From positions 1 to 35,735 of the forward strand of contig JAFGLP010000001.1 of assembly GCA_016927965.1 (NCBI GenBank): a DNA stretch of 35,735 nucleotides, in the 5' to 3' direction. The stretch comes from Dehalococcoidia bacterium. Lineage in GTDB: Bacteria; Chloroflexota; Dehalococcoidia; GIF9; UBA5629. A program made the position numbers and the translations under genes. How positions within the stretch are numbered: position 1 is the stretch's first letter; the number at the start of each line of letters is the position of its first letter. Shown here in pieces: positions 16,717 through 26,683 of the stretch. A model generated the notes under the pieces. The model was given only the letters and a program-made list of their open reading frames with translations. It had not been told where the DNA came from and made no database searches.

Positions 16717-17568
16717 CTATAGTATCCCCTGAAATAAGTTAGATTCCCGCCGCCGTTTAAGAACAGGCGGAAAAGCCCTCATATATTGATCGCTATGCCC
16801 CATAAACCTGTTGATAATCCCCAGGAGCCTTGATTGAGGCGGTCCGCTGATCTGGCTGGCATGACACGAACGTGCCTTCTCTCGGATTTCGATATCCTGT
16901 TGTGTTAATTTGATCACCGCATGTACCGGAAAATCCACTTCTGCCAGGCTGACTAAATCGATGTCACCATTTTTCCCATATTTTCTTGGGTCCCTGCCGA
17001 AAATAGGCAGCAGCCGTACTGCTATTCGCAGAAACCGCCGAGACATAACATGAAAGTATAATTTTTGCGGTTGATAGGCAGGACCTGCCTCAGGGTACCG
17101 ACTGGGGTCTCCGGCTGCGTAAAAAGCCTTTACAGCCGCATTGTGCACTGCAATATGGTCAGGATGCCTGTAGCCTCCGATCGGATCATGGGTAATTACT
17201 ACATGAGGATGCAACTCACGTATGACTTTTACTACGCGTCTTGCTACTTCTTCAATCGGAGCTGATGCCAGTGAATCCGGGTGGTGATTTTCAGTAGAGC
17301 CAGGCATCCCTGAATCGCGGTAACCGAGAGAAAAGATGCCTGTCAATTTTAATACGGAAGCAGCGAATTCCAATTCAGCCCACCTCATATCACCGATTGA
17401 ATTAAAACCTCTCATGAATTCCGGCCTGACTGTCCCGGCTTCTCCCCGGGTGGCACAGACATAATAAACATTGATGCCAGTTCTTGCATAAAGTGCAAGC
17501 GTGCCGCCGATAGCAAAGGTCTCATCATCAGGATGTGCACCTATAAAAATCAGAGTGGGGTTTCGCAT
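16717..17568 (-). CDS. PIG-L/LmbE-family deacetylase
   Basis: A 283-residue zinc-dependent deacetylase-fold protein that removes acetyl groups from N-acetylglucosaminyl-type substrates in characterised relatives (PIG-L, MshB, BshB). It shows the hallmark AHPDDE at 11-16 (zinc ligands H12 and D15) and a second zinc motif in GGYRHPDHIAVHNA. A Rossmann-like core starts at residue 5 (LIFIGAHPDD). No signal peptide is seen. It converges with the propeller gene, with only 17 bases between the stops, and shares its strand with the lipoprotein gene upstream (63 bases away). The specific amino sugar is unknown. It may serve the glycan locus or a thiol/glycolipid pathway. Confidence 0.82.
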   Translation of the reverse strand: MRNPTLIFIGAHPDDETFAIGGTLALYARTGINVYYVCATRGEAGTVRPEFMRGFNSIGDMRWAELEFAASVLKLTGIFSLGYRDSGMPGSTENHHPDSLASAPIEEVARRVVKVIRELHPHVVITHDPIGGYRHPDHIAVHNAAVKAFYAAGDPSRYPEAGPAYQPQKLYFHVMSRRFLRIAVRLLPIFGRDPRKYGKNGDIDLVSLAEVDFPVHAVIKLTQQDIEIREKARSCHASQISGPPQSRLLGIINRFMGHSDQYMRAFPPVLKRRRESNLFQGIL

Positions 17569-17631
17569 ATTAGTAGCTTAGGTAAATCGTATCTTTAAGT
17601 AGAGCATTATCCGCGTCTGCTTTTCCAGTTT

Positions 17632-18555
17632 CTATTCTTCTGTTATCCAGTCAAAGCCCGATACTCTGATCATCCAGTTGACACGGCTCTTATCGCCAAA
17701 CCAGCGTGCAATCGGGTAATTCCAGTCAGTTGAAATGCTGTCCGCCCCTGCGCTATCGCGGATAGTAATATCTGAGTGCGTGCTATTTAACTGATCGTCT
17801 ACTCCCATACGAAAACCCTGTCCCGTGGTTGTGCCAGTATAAACCTGGACAAAGAACCTGCCGTTCACTTTGATATCCGGAATATGTACGCTGGCCCACG
17901 CTCCCTGTTTTTCGATATTGGACGGCATATAAGCCAGCAGCGGGAATTCATCTTTATCAATCTTCGTACTGTAAATGGTTTTCATATCCTTGTCCAATAT
18001 ATGCAGATCGATATCATTGATTAAGAAACCATGGCCACCGTATATTAGTCCGAATATACTGGCTGAATTAATTGTAAAAGGATTTGAAGGCGGGTCGAAA
18101 CTGACAAGATAACCCGTACATGGCTTGTCTACCGTTAAATAGTCAGTAGCAAAGCCATCATCATATTTCAGTTCTGTAGGTTGCGCTGATAGCTTAGGAT
18201 TAACAGTCAAACTTGCGACTCTGTCCCCTATTGCTATCTTGTAGGTGCCCGCCTTATTTTTAGATAGTGAAAATATTACGGTTTCTATTGCGCCGGGAGC
18301 TATAGAGAGGGCTTTTGTATTCACTTTTGAACCATCAATCGTCAGTACAGCATTATAAATACCTGTCCCGCTGCCGGAATTAGTAATTTGGGCTGTGACA
18401 TTAAATGTATCGCCAATTGTAACCTCAGAGGGCTTAATTGTCAGAGAGGTCACGTCTAAAATGGCAGGTGCAGCCGGTTCACTGCACGCGTTTACTAAAG
18501 CAATTATTGCGATAGAAAAAATTGCCATTATAAACACAATATTTCTATATCTCAT
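17632..18555 (-). CDS. CARDB-domain lipoprotein of unknown function
   Basis: A 307-residue surface lipoprotein. Residues 1 to about 24 form a signal peptide with lipobox LVNAC. A CARDB-type immunoglobulin-like module follows at about 33-118 (VTSLTIKPSEVTIGDTFNV, QITNSGSGTG, APGAIETVIFSLSK, GTYKIAIGD). The C-terminal 180 residues (from about DDGFATDYLT) are beta-rich and end in ARWFGDKSRVNWMIRVSGF; I recognise no family there. Such adhesion-like modules often present a binding domain at the cell surface. AAGGAA lies about 7 bases before the ATG. The function is not predictable, and no partner gene is obvious. Confidence 0.7.
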   Translation of the reverse strand: MRYRNIVFIMAIFSIAIIALVNACSEPAAPAILDVTSLTIKPSEVTIGDTFNVTAQITNSGSGTGIYNAVLTIDGSKVNTKALSIAPGAIETVIFSLSKNKAGTYKIAIGDRVASLTVNPKLSAQPTELKYDDGFATDYLTVDKPCTGYLVSFDPPSNPFTINSASIFGLIYGGHGFLINDIDLHILDKDMKTIYSTKIDKDEFPLLAYMPSNIEKQGAWASVHIPDIKVNGRFFVQVYTGTTTGQGFRMGVDDQLNSTHSDITIRDSAGADSISTDWNYPIARWFGDKSRVNWMIRVSGFDWITEE

Positions 18556-18665
18556 AAATAAATTCCTTTTTAAGCATGTATTGTGGTCTTGCTGAAGGTC
18601 GCTTTAATAACAGCGGTTAATTATCGGAGATTTAAGTTAGTCCAGTATCTCTGGCTGTGACTTAT

Positions 18666-18677
18666 ACTCACATGAGT
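18666..18677. promoter_or_regulatory. Short inverted repeat in a divergent intergenic region, possible operator
   Basis: ACTCA and TGAGT flank a 2-base centre in the AT-rich 205-base gap between the lipoprotein and aminotransferase genes. A TATAAT at 18728-18733 downstream could be the -10 of the aminotransferase promoter, though no good -35 accompanies it. The short size makes chance occurrence quite possible. Confidence 0.25.
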
Positions 18678-18760
18678 CTTACATACATATAATTATAACA
18701 TGCTACAGAAAATGCCGGAAAAAGGTCTATAATGATTACTACGCAGTTATATCATATGCA

Positions 18761-19942
18761 ATGAAATACGATTTTGATTCAATTATAGAAAGAAAAGGCA
18801 CAGGTTCCATTAAGTGGGACTTTACGGAAAAGTTCTTTTCCGCCAAAGATATCTTACCAATGTGGGTGGCAGATATGGATTTCCGCTCACCTGCGCCGGT
18901 AATAAAAGCATTAAAGCATATTGCCGGACATGGGATCTTCGGCTATTCGGGCGTAACAGAATCGTACCTTGATGCAGTGATTGCCTGGATGAGAAAACAT
19001 CATAACTGGAATATAGAGAAGGAATGGATGGTCTATACGCCAGGTGTTGTGCCCGCATTGCATATGCTGGTATCAACTTTTACGGAACCCGGAGATCAGG
19101 TCATACTGCAAACACCGGTTTATTATCCTTTTTTTGACGCGGTTAAATGCCATGGACGTGAAGTGCTGGATAATCCACTCCGCATGGACGATACTCAATA
19201 CAGTATGGATATCATGGGTTTGAAAAACAAGATAACCGCCAGGACTAAGATGATTATTCTCTGTAATCCACATAATCCTATCAGCAGGGTCTGGCGAAAA
19301 GATGAACTCATATCACTGGGCAAGATCTGCCTTGAAAAAAATGTACTGGTAGTTGCAGATGAAATCCATGGAGACATTCTATATCCAGGTTTCAGACATA
19401 TACCATTTGCGTCAATATCGCCTGCTTTCGCAGATAATACCATCACGTGTACTGCCGCCAGCAAGACCTTTAATTTACCGGGGCTGCAAACATCCAATAT
19501 CATTATCTCAAATCAGGATTTACGAAATCGTTTTAAAGAAACGGTTAGAAATTACGGATTTGCATCGCCTAACCTTTTCGGGATAGCAGCTACTGAAGCA
19601 GCTTACAGATATGGGCAGCCATGGCTTTCACAGCTACTGGTTTATCTGGCGGGGAATATTGACTATATCAGGGAATATATTAATCGCAGGATCCCGGGTC
19701 TTAAACTAATTCAACCGCAAGGGACCTATCTGTTGTGGCTTGATTTCAGGAATTGCGGTATTGACGCTGCCAGGCTTGCCAACTTCGTGCGTGATGATGC
19801 CAGAGTGGGGCTTGAACCCGGTATTATTTTTGGCTGCAAGGAACATGGATTTGAAAGGATGAATATAGCCTGTCCAAAATCAGTACTTGTAGAGGGTTTA
19901 AATAGAATTGAACAGGCTGTTATACGGCTGCGGAATAACTGA
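18761..19942 (+). CDS. MalY/PatB-family PLP-dependent aminotransferase (cystathionine beta-lyase-like)
   Basis: A 393-residue fold-type I PLP enzyme. Members of this branch cleave C-S bonds in cystathionine or cysteine conjugates. It starts with the branch-typical YDFDSIIERKGTGSIKWD and MWVADMDF. Cofactor residues are N169 in NPHNP, D200 in VADEIHGD and the Schiff-base lysine K235 in SKTFNLPGL; the C-terminal LLWLDFR and EPGIIFG motifs bind the substrate carboxylate. Its length is typical. The ATG has no clear ribosome binding site; a TATAAT at 18728 would give a short leader. It is divergent from the lipoprotein and converges with the haem operon. An aminotransferase role cannot be excluded. 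Confidence 0.85.
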   Translation: MKYDFDSIIERKGTGSIKWDFTEKFFSAKDILPMWVADMDFRSPAPVIKALKHIAGHGIFGYSGVTESYLDAVIAWMRKHHNWNIEKEWMVYTPGVVPALHMLVSTFTEPGDQVILQTPVYYPFFDAVKCHGREVLDNPLRMDDTQYSMDIMGLKNKITARTKMIILCNPHNPISRVWRKDELISLGKICLEKNVLVVADEIHGDILYPGFRHIPFASISPAFADNTITCTAASKTFNLPGLQTSNIIISNQDLRNRFKETVRNYGFASPNLFGIAATEAAYRYGQPWLSQLLVYLAGNIDYIREYINRRIPGLKLIQPQGTYLLWLDFRNCGIDAARLANFVRDDARVGLEPGIIFGCKEHGFERMNIACPKSVLVEGLNRIEQAVIRLRNN

Positions 19943-20033
19943 AATTGCTGGATAAACTATTCCCTTTGACGGATTGGGATGGAAGCTAATGCGCTGTACA
20001 TATGTTTTCAAGCGGGAATAGATCGGTCTTATT

Positions 20034-21329
20034 TTATGATCTGGAGAGCTTGTTTAAAGCATACCTGGTAGCGTTCAAAGTGGCTTTAATATCACCCTCT
20101 GTATGTGCCAGACTGATAAAAGCGGCTTCAAATTGTGATGGTGGCCAGTAAATGCCCTGCCTAAGCAATTCCTTAAAAAACGAAGCGAAGAGGCCTGTGT
20201 CAGACAATTTGGCTGAATCATAGTCGGTTACGGGCCTACTAGTAAAGAACATTGTGAGAAGCGATCCTGTTCGTGGTATTGTGACAGGTATCCCGGCACA
20301 GCAGGCTTCAGACGCCAATCCTTCCTGCAGTGCCGCCCCCAGGTCTTCCAGCTTTTGATAATTACGCCGAATCTTCAGACAATTCAATGTTTCAATACCT
20401 GCAGTCATCGCCAGAGGGTTGCCGGAAAGAGTGCCTGCCTGATAAACCTTGCCTGCTGGCGCTATCAGTTGCATAATATCCCGGCGGCCTCCATATGCGC
20501 CAACCGGCAAGCCACCTCCGATTATCTTTCCAAGACAGGTCAGGTCAGGTTTGATTCCATATATTTCCTGTGCCCCGCCATAGGCTATCCTGAAACCAGT
20601 AATTACCTCGTCGAATATCAGTAATGCTCCGTATTTTCGAGTCATTCTGCGCAGATGATTAAGGAAAGCCTTAGAAGGTAATACGACACCCATATTTGCT
20701 GCAACCGGCTCAACTATGACGGCCGCGATATCTCCGGCATATTTTTCAAATAGTCCTGTTACCGATTTTGAATCGTTATACTTAGCTACCAGGGTAGTAT
20801 GGGCGACTGCTTCCGGGATACCCGGCGAATCAGGTATCCCAAGTGTTGCCATACCCGACCCTCCACTTACAAGTAAGCCGTCAGAATGGCCATGGTAGCA
20901 TCCTGCGAATTTAATGATCTTGGTTCTGCCTGTATAAGCCCTGGCCAAACGGAGAGCGGTCATCGCTGCTTCAGTGCCCGAATTAACGAAGCGCACCATT
21001 TCAATTGATGGCATCGCTTCACAGATCATCCTGGCAAGCCTGGTTTCAAGTTCAGTAGACGCACCGAAACTGGTACCGCTATCAATACAGCCTTTCAGAG
21101 CTGTTGTGATGCGCCTATCAGCATGTCCTAAAATAAGCGGCCCCCAGGAGTATAAATAATCGATATATTCATTGCCATCGGCGTCATATATATGGGATCC
21201 TTTCCCGCTTCTTATGAACAGAGGCGTGCCGCCTATAGCCTTAAATGAGCGTACAGGGCTATCCACACCACCCGGTAGGTAGCGCTGGGCTTCCTCAAAA
21301 AGCTGCTGTGATTTGCGCAGGCCTTTCAT
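20034..21329 (-). CDS. hemL: Glutamate-1-semialdehyde 2,1-aminomutase
   Basis: A PLP enzyme that converts glutamate-1-semialdehyde to 5-aminolevulinate, the second step of the C5 route. Its 431 residues are the normal length. Diagnostic segments are [19 protein letters not shown] at 11-29, [20 protein letters not shown] at 111-130, [17 protein letters not shown] and [17 protein letters not shown] with the PLP lysine K268. It is the last gene of the minus-strand tetrapyrrole run. Its ATG overlaps the hemB stop (ATGA), consistent with coupled translation. The substrate comes from HemA, encoded four genes upstream in the run. Confidence 0.97.
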   Translation of the reverse strand: MKGLRKSQQLFEEAQRYLPGGVDSPVRSFKAIGGTPLFIRSGKGSHIYDADGNEYIDYLYSWGPLILGHADRRITTALKGCIDSGTSFGASTELETRLARMICEAMPSIEMVRFVNSGTEAAMTALRLARAYTGRTKIIKFAGCYHGHSDGLLVSGGSGMATLGIPDSPGIPEAVAHTTLVAKYNDSKSVTGLFEKYAGDIAAVIVEPVAANMGVVLPSKAFLNHLRRMTRKYGALLIFDEVITGFRIAYGGAQEIYGIKPDLTCLGKIIGGGLPVGAYGGRRDIMQLIAPAGKVYQAGTLSGNPLAMTAGIETLNCLKIRRNYQKLEDLGAALQEGLASEACCAGIPVTIPRTGSLLTMFFTSRPVTDYDSAKLSDTGLFASFFKELLRQGIYWPPSQFEAAFISLAHTEGDIKATLNATRYALNKLSRS

Positions 21330-22318
21330 AAATTACTTTTATATTCCATTAACCAGCGGGCGGCTTGTTTGGCATGGTATGTCAGTATAATATCCGCTCC
21401 GGCCCGTTTAATGGATCCCAGTATTTCTAGGATAACACGCTTTTCGTCCAGCCAACCCTTGCTGGCGGCCGCCTTCACCATAGAGTATTCCCCACTCACG
21501 TTATAGGCAGCTAGAGGATAGTCGAATTTGTCGCGCGCCATTCTTATCACGTCAAGGTATGATAAAGCCGGTTTCACCATAATAATATCAGCACCCTCAG
21601 CGATGTCCTGTTCTATTTCTCGCATGGCTTCACGTGAATTGCCCGGGTCCATTTGATATGATTTGCGGTCGCCAAACTGGGGAGATGATCCGGCAGCTAC
21701 CCTGAAAGGCCCATAGAAGCCAGAGGCATATTTAGCAGAGTAGGCCAAAATAGGTATGTTAATTAAACCATTTTCATCCAGCGCTTCCCTTATGGCCTTA
21801 ACCCTCCCATCCATCATATCTGACGGTGCTACTATATCGGCACCTGCGTGCACATGTGAGAGGGCCATTCTAGCTAATAGAGGCAGCGTGCTGTCATTAT
21901 CAACATACCCGTCACAGATTAAACCGCAATGTCCATGGCTGGTATATTCGCAAAGACACACATCAGTTATTACGAGCATTTGCGGAGCAGTTTTCTTAAT
22001 AGCACGGATAGCCCGCTGAACCACTCCTTTAGGATGATATGCGCCTGAGCCTACTTCATCCTTTTCATTTACAACTCCGAAAAGGATCACAGCGGGAACA
22101 CCAAGCATACATAACTCTTCAATCTCTTTCGACAGGCGGTCGACCGAGAAATGGAATATTCCAGGCATTGACGGGATTTCTTTTTTGATTCCCTTTCCTT
22201 CTACTATAAATAAGGGATAAATAAGGTCGCCGACATCCACATGGTTTTCCCTGATCAGCGACCGCAAGGCCTGATTGTTTCGCAGGCGACGCATCCGTAA
22301 TTGTGGAAAAACCGCCAT
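21326..22318 (-). CDS. hemB: Porphobilinogen synthase (5-aminolevulinate dehydratase)
   Basis: Condenses two 5-aminolevulinates to porphobilinogen. The 330-residue TIM barrel carries the Schiff-base lysines K196 ([13 protein letters not shown]) and K249 ([10 protein letters not shown]). The metal site has cysteines in [14 protein letters not shown] (C121, C123, C131), which marks the zinc-dependent type. The start codon directly abuts the stop of the cobA-hemD fusion without a gap, and its stop overlaps hemL. It belongs to the single-transcript haem run. Confidence 0.97.
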   Translation of the reverse strand: MAVFPQLRMRRLRNNQALRSLIRENHVDVGDLIYPLFIVEGKGIKKEIPSMPGIFHFSVDRLSKEIEELCMLGVPAVILFGVVNEKDEVGSGAYHPKGVVQRAIRAIKKTAPQMLVITDVCLCEYTSHGHCGLICDGYVDNDSTLPLLARMALSHVHAGADIVAPSDMMDGRVKAIREALDENGLINIPILAYSAKYASGFYGPFRVAAGSSPQFGDRKSYQMDPGNSREAMREIEQDIAEGADIIMVKPALSYLDVIRMARDKFDYPLAAYNVSGEYSMVKAAASKGWLDEKRVILEILGSIKRAGADIILTYHAKQAARWLMEYKSNL

Positions 22319-23845
22319 TTAATTGCCCTCCCTGAAATAGTCTTCCATCGCTCTCAGTAATCCATCCATGGTCTGCTCCTTTGCAACAATATTGACTGTA
22401 AAACCGGCATCAGAGGCCACGCTGGCGGTCTTAGGCCCGATACAGACGACTCTGGCATGTATTTGTGCAATTTCCTTGCTGTTCAGAACTGAGATAAAGT
22501 TTTTAACAGTGGATGAACTGGTGAAGGTAATGATATCGATCTTCTTACACAGGACCATTTTCTTGAATTGGTTGACATCATATTCAGGACGTACAGTACG
22601 GTAGACAGGGATATCATCAACCGTAGCATTTAGTTTAATCAGTCCTCTAGTTATTTCATCATCGGCTATATCAGCCCTGGGAAGCAATACCCGTTTACCC
22701 TGCATATATTGTGATTTAATGCCATTAACAACACCTTTCCCGGTATAAACACGAGGGATATAATCAGGTAAAATACCATAGCTTTCCAGCAGCTTACCTG
22801 TTGCAGGGCCAATAGCCCCTATTTTAACACCGGAGAAAGCCCTGGCATCCAGACCACATTTTTTCAGCCGCTGAAAAAAGATATCGACCCCGTTAACGCT
22901 GGTGAAAATAACCCAATCATACGAGCTTAAATGCTCTATTGCCGTATCCAATTTACTATTCTTGATAATGGGCTTTATCTTAATCATGGGAAACTTGACA
23001 GGCATGGCCCCGCGTTCAAGAAGCTGCGCTTCAAAACTGGCGGACTGAAGACCTGCCCGGGTAATTAATACGCGTTTCCCAAACAAAGGAAGTTTGGTAT
23101 ACCAGCTCAACCGCTCATTTAGTTTAACAACGTTGCCAATTACAATTGCAGCCGGCGCAGTAATCGCCTGCTTCTTTACCTGTGCAGCGATTGTCAGTAA
23201 AGTCCCGGTCACAATAATCTGATCAGGTAGAGTGCCATCCTTAATAACGGCAACAGGGGTACCGGGCGCTTTCCCACATTCCATCAGTTTCCCTGTAATC
23301 AAGGCAAGATTCTGCATACCCATGAGAAAAATAAGGGTGTCCACACCTGCCGCCAGGCCTTGCCAGTTTATACTTGAGGTACTTTTACGGGGGTCCTCAT
23401 GCCCGGTAACAATAGCTACTGAAGAGGATATACCCCGATACGTAACCGGTATACCTGCATAAGCGGGAACAGCAAGTGCAGAGGTAATTCCCGGTATAAT
23501 TTCAAAGGGTATGGCATTTTCGCGCAGGAAATCAGCTTCTTCTCCTCCCCTGCCGAAAACGAAGGGATCGCCCCCTTTCAATCTGACTATAGTGTCTCCC
23601 TGCCTTGCACGCTGGACAAGCATTAAGTTGATTTCATCTTGCTCGGCGGTGTGTTTATCTGCCGATTTGCCCACGAATATCTTATCAGCTCGCGGACTCG
23701 CATAGTTCAGCAGCTGAGGCGCAACAAGTTGGTCATATATTACGGCATCTGCTTTCTGCAGGCTTTGTACAGCTTTAATGGTAATTAAAGCCGGATCACC
23801 AGGCCCCGCTCCAACCAAAAATACCTTACCAACTTTTACCGGCAT
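22319..23845 (-). CDS. cobA-hemD: Fused uroporphyrinogen-III C-methyltransferase and uroporphyrinogen-III synthase
   Basis: A 508-residue bifunctional protein. Residues 1 to about 245 are an SAM-dependent uroporphyrinogen III methylase that makes precorrin-2: VGAGPGDPALITIKA at 11-25, RLKGGDPFVFGRGGEE near 89-104, and the GTPVAVIKDGT segment. Residues about 252-508 are HemD, which closes hydroxymethylbilane to uroporphyrinogen III: KRVLITRAG, FTSVNGVDIFFQRL, GIKSQYMQGKRVLLPRAD and ITFTSSSTVKNF. Such fusions are known in clostridia and other anaerobes. Coupling the two steps steers flux to siroheme, the precursor that the downstream Ahb enzymes need. The start overlaps hemC by 10 bases. Precorrin-2 may also feed cobalamin. 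Confidence 0.95.
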   Translation of the reverse strand: MPVKVGKVFLVGAGPGDPALITIKAVQSLQKADAVIYDQLVAPQLLNYASPRADKIFVGKSADKHTAEQDEINLMLVQRARQGDTIVRLKGGDPFVFGRGGEEADFLRENAIPFEIIPGITSALAVPAYAGIPVTYRGISSSVAIVTGHEDPRKSTSSINWQGLAAGVDTLIFLMGMQNLALITGKLMECGKAPGTPVAVIKDGTLPDQIIVTGTLLTIAAQVKKQAITAPAAIVIGNVVKLNERLSWYTKLPLFGKRVLITRAGLQSASFEAQLLERGAMPVKFPMIKIKPIIKNSKLDTAIEHLSSYDWVIFTSVNGVDIFFQRLKKCGLDARAFSGVKIGAIGPATGKLLESYGILPDYIPRVYTGKGVVNGIKSQYMQGKRVLLPRADIADDEITRGLIKLNATVDDIPVYRTVRPEYDVNQFKKMVLCKKIDIITFTSSSTVKNFISVLNSKEIAQIHARVVCIGPKTASVASDAGFTVNIVAKEQTMDGLLRAMEDYFREGN

Positions 23846-24756
23846 CGTATTTTTTCCATAATTTCTTTAGCGCCCGCTTTCAACATTTTATCTGCCAGAC
23901 AATGGCCGGCTTCCTCGGGACAATCGGCATCAGCAATAAGCGAGTCCTTAATCATGCTGTTCCCTTCCCTGTCTGTAACCATACCTGTTATTTTCAATCT
24001 CCCATGTTTTTCGACTGCAAAACATGAAATCGGTGCGCTACAGCCACCGCCCAGAAAATCAATAAAGGCCCGTTCAGCGTTCACCGCCAACCAGGTCGGT
24101 CTGTGATTTATATTTTCAACCAGAGACCCCACGTAATTGTCATGGCGTCTGGCCTCGATACCCAGTGCTCCCTGCCCTGCTGCAGGTATAAACTTATCCG
24201 GCTCAAGATACTCGGTTATCTCCTTTTCCATACCCAGTCGCAACATGGCAGCTGCCGCCAGGATCAATCCATCTATGTTGCCTGCATTTAATTTACGCAG
24301 ACGCGTATCAACATTTCCCCTTATACCTGCAACTTGCAGGTCAGGCCGCAGATATTTAACCTGTGCATAACGCCGTACACTGCTGGTCCCGATACAGGCA
24401 CCTGGTTTTAGCCTGTCAAAAGTTTCACTGCCAATTAATACATCACGAGGGTCACATCTTTCAATGGTTGCCATCAGATCAAGTTCTCGAGGGAGTTTAA
24501 CAGGCAGGTCTTTGAGGCTGTGCACGGCAACATCAATCTCGCATCTAATCAATGCCTCCTCGAGGGCTTTGACAAATATTCCTACTCCTCCCGTCTCCTC
24601 AATATTGGTATCCTGGTTGCGGTCGCCTTCTGTAACAATTTTACGTATCTGGATGTCGATGCCCGGTTTCATCACCTTAAGCTGGTCCCTGACTGATTCG
24701 GCCTGGATAATGGCCAGCTTGCTTCCCCGGGAGCCGATGATTATCCTTTTATTCAT
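23836..24756 (-). CDS. hemC: Hydroxymethylbilane synthase (porphobilinogen deaminase)
   Basis: Polymerises four porphobilinogens to hydroxymethylbilane. I chose the ATG at 24756 (306 residues, starting MNKRIIIGSRGSKLA) because it has AAGAG just upstream; a GTG at 24768 adds four residues. Hallmarks are HSLKDLPVKLP at 79-89, GTSSVRRYAQ, GIRGNVDTRL and the cofactor loop FLGGGCSAPIS, in which C239 holds the dipyrromethane. It overlaps the end of hemA by 8 bases and the fusion gene by 10, so expression is probably coupled. Confidence 0.97.
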   Translation of the reverse strand: MNKRIIIGSRGSKLAIIQAESVRDQLKVMKPGIDIQIRKIVTEGDRNQDTNIEETGGVGIFVKALEEALIRCEIDVAVHSLKDLPVKLPRELDLMATIERCDPRDVLIGSETFDRLKPGACIGTSSVRRYAQVKYLRPDLQVAGIRGNVDTRLRKLNAGNIDGLILAAAAMLRLGMEKEITEYLEPDKFIPAAGQGALGIEARRHDNYVGSLVENINHRPTWLAVNAERAFIDFLGGGCSAPISCFAVEKHGRLKITGMVTDREGNSMIKDSLIADADCPEEAGHCLADKMLKAGAKEIMEKIRCR

Positions 24757-26023
24757 GATCTCTTGCACTATCCAGATTAAACAATTTTTTTATTAATTCC
24801 GCCCGTTCCGTAATATCATTGCCGTCTTCCGAAGATTTCAGATATAGAATCGGCTCTCTTAATATTTTATCTACAATAGATGTCGTTAAACGATTAAGCG
24901 CTTGTTTATCGGAATCCGCAAGATAACCAAGCTTTTTAATAGTTTTATTGTATTGACTCGACCTGATTTTTTCAGCTTTGGACATCAATGCTTTGACTGC
25001 AGGCCTGACACTGTAGGTATGCCACCATTTCATAAAAATATCCGTTTCCTGCGATATTATCTTTTCTACGGTAGCGATCTCAATTTCGCGTTGCGCCCTA
25101 TTCTTGTTCGCAAGTTCATTAAGGTCATCTATATTAAACAGATGGACATTGTTGATCTCTTTTACATTAGGTTCGACATTTCGCGGCATGGCGATATCTA
25201 TAATAATCATAGGTAATTTATGACGCGCAGACATGGCTTCGGCAACATGCTGATGGCGTAATATTGAATGCGGCGCTGCCGCACATGTGATAACTATGAC
25301 AGCATCGTGTAATTCATAAGTCAATTCTGCCGTTCCGGCAGGCCTGCCGCCATATTGTTTCGCTAAATGTACTGCACGCTCAACAGTCCTGCTCATAATG
25401 ACGATATCTTTAAGGCCCCTGCTTCGTGCCACCTTTATTGCCTGCTTGCCGGCTTCGCCTGCACCTATTATTACCAGCTTGGATGTCTTTTTGTTATGTA
25501 TTATGTCAAGCGCCTTATTGACTGCTACAGAGCTCACGGAAAGAGCGTATTTACTTATCCCCGTCTCTTCCCGCACTTTTCTGCCTGTCCTGACAGCGTA
25601 TTGGAAGACTTGCCTCAGAGGAAGGTTTACCATGCCGGACTTTTCAGCAGCATCCAATGCCTGGTTGACCTGTCCCAGTACTTCATATTCGCCTATGATC
25701 ATGGACTCAATGCCAGATGCAACTCTGAAGATATGATTAACCAATGCTTCATCATGTATTGAATACATGAAAGGCGACAGCCTGTCAGTCGGTATATGTA
25801 GATAGTCCTTACAGAATTCTTCACTGGCTTTGCTTATATCGCTGATATTGTTACCTGATGCATAGATTTCAGTACGGTTACAGGTTGAAAGGATTATGCC
25901 ATGCGCTACGTGCTTGCGTAATGAGGCTAGTGCATCCGCCAGGCGTTCAACGTTTATGGCTGCTTTATCCCGTATATCTATGGGAGCCGTCTGATAGTTT
26001 ATTCCAAGCAGATTAATATGCAT
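24749..26023 (-). CDS. hemA: Glutamyl-tRNA reductase
   Basis: Reduces glutamyl-tRNA(Glu) to glutamate-1-semialdehyde with NADPH, the entry step of tetrapyrrole synthesis. Its 424 residues include the catalytic C48 in ILSTCNRTEIYA, the HIFRVASGIESMIIGEYEVLGQVNQA block, a Rossmann domain near 180 (LVIIGAGEAGKQAIKVA) and a C-terminal dimerisation helix. The N-terminal MHINLLGINYQTAPIDIRDK is typical. It follows the sirC-like gene by 19 bases. Haem feedback is known for HemA in other bacteria; nothing here shows it. Confidence 0.97.
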   Translation of the reverse strand: MHINLLGINYQTAPIDIRDKAAINVERLADALASLRKHVAHGIILSTCNRTEIYASGNNISDISKASEEFCKDYLHIPTDRLSPFMYSIHDEALVNHIFRVASGIESMIIGEYEVLGQVNQALDAAEKSGMVNLPLRQVFQYAVRTGRKVREETGISKYALSVSSVAVNKALDIIHNKKTSKLVIIGAGEAGKQAIKVARSRGLKDIVIMSRTVERAVHLAKQYGGRPAGTAELTYELHDAVIVITCAAAPHSILRHQHVAEAMSARHKLPMIIIDIAMPRNVEPNVKEINNVHLFNIDDLNELANKNRAQREIEIATVEKIISQETDIFMKWWHTYSVRPAVKALMSKAEKIRSSQYNKTIKKLGYLADSDKQALNRLTTSIVDKILREPILYLKSSEDGNDITERAELIKKLFNLDSARDHE

Positions 26024-26042
26024 AAAATTTGTTTCTATTCGT

Positions 26043-26681
26043 TTACCAATCTTGAATTTTAAGGTCGTTGATCAGTAACTCTCTGACTTTAGCTTCATCA
26101 CCATTTCTAAGTAAATCAATCATGATATCCAGATCTATCGCATTTTGCCATCTAGCCACGGGTATTTTTTTCCCCCGCTGATGCAACTCAGTACGTACTT
26201 CACCAATCAAACGGGCGAGTGAAGCATATTCTGCCGCAAAACTGGTCTCCAATCTCTTCCTGATCTTTTTTGCTAGAGCCGGGCTTTTTCCTCCGGTAGA
26301 TACTGCAATGGTAATATCACCCCGGTGTAGTACTGACGGCACTATAAAATCCGACAGATCAGGATCGTCCACTACATTCAACAGTACTTTATTATTGTGT
26401 GCTTCTTTAGCCACTCTATTATTCAGGAGCTTACTTCCTGTCGCGGCCACTGCTAAATAAGCCCCTTCAAGGTCACCGACATGATAATTTCTTTTTATGA
26501 TGTGTATTCTGTCGTTGCGGGCAAGTTCATTCAACCCGATACAAAATGTCGGGCTGATTACAGTGATTTCAGCGCCGTGCTCCAGCAACTCGTTGACCTT
26601 GCGCAATGCAATTCTTCCGCCTCCTATTACAAGGCACCGCTTGGTTTTCATATTTAAAAAAATTGAATAATATGGGTTCAT
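26043..26681 (-). CDS. Precorrin-2 dehydrogenase, possibly with ferrochelatase activity (SirC/CysG N-terminal/Met8-like)
   Basis: A 212-residue NAD-dependent enzyme that oxidises precorrin-2 to sirohydrochlorin. The NAD site is LVIGGGRIALRKVNELLEHGA at 18-38. The conserved NVVDDPDLSDFIVPSV at 102-117, with D105, and AVSTGGKSPALA at 126-137 match the CysG/Met8 active site. Enzymes of this group are either dehydrogenase only (SirC) or dehydrogenase plus iron chelatase (Met8, CysG). No separate SirB, CbiX or CbiK chelatase is encoded in the window, so either this protein inserts iron or the chelatase lies elsewhere. It begins 2 bases after the ahbAB stop. Confidence 0.92.
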   Translation of the reverse strand: MNPYYSIFLNMKTKRCLVIGGGRIALRKVNELLEHGAEITVISPTFCIGLNELARNDRIHIIKRNYHVGDLEGAYLAVAATGSKLLNNRVAKEAHNNKVLLNVVDDPDLSDFIVPSVLHRGDITIAVSTGGKSPALAKKIRKRLETSFAAEYASLARLIGEVRTELHQRGKKIPVARWQNAIDLDIMIDLLRNGDEAKVRELLINDLKIQDW

Positions 26682-26683
26682 TT

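Noticed and set aside
19957..20021. Inverted repeat CTATTCCC/GGGAATAG between the aminotransferase and hemL
   Set aside because: The loop is about 49 bases and no T-run follows, so it is not a convincing terminator.
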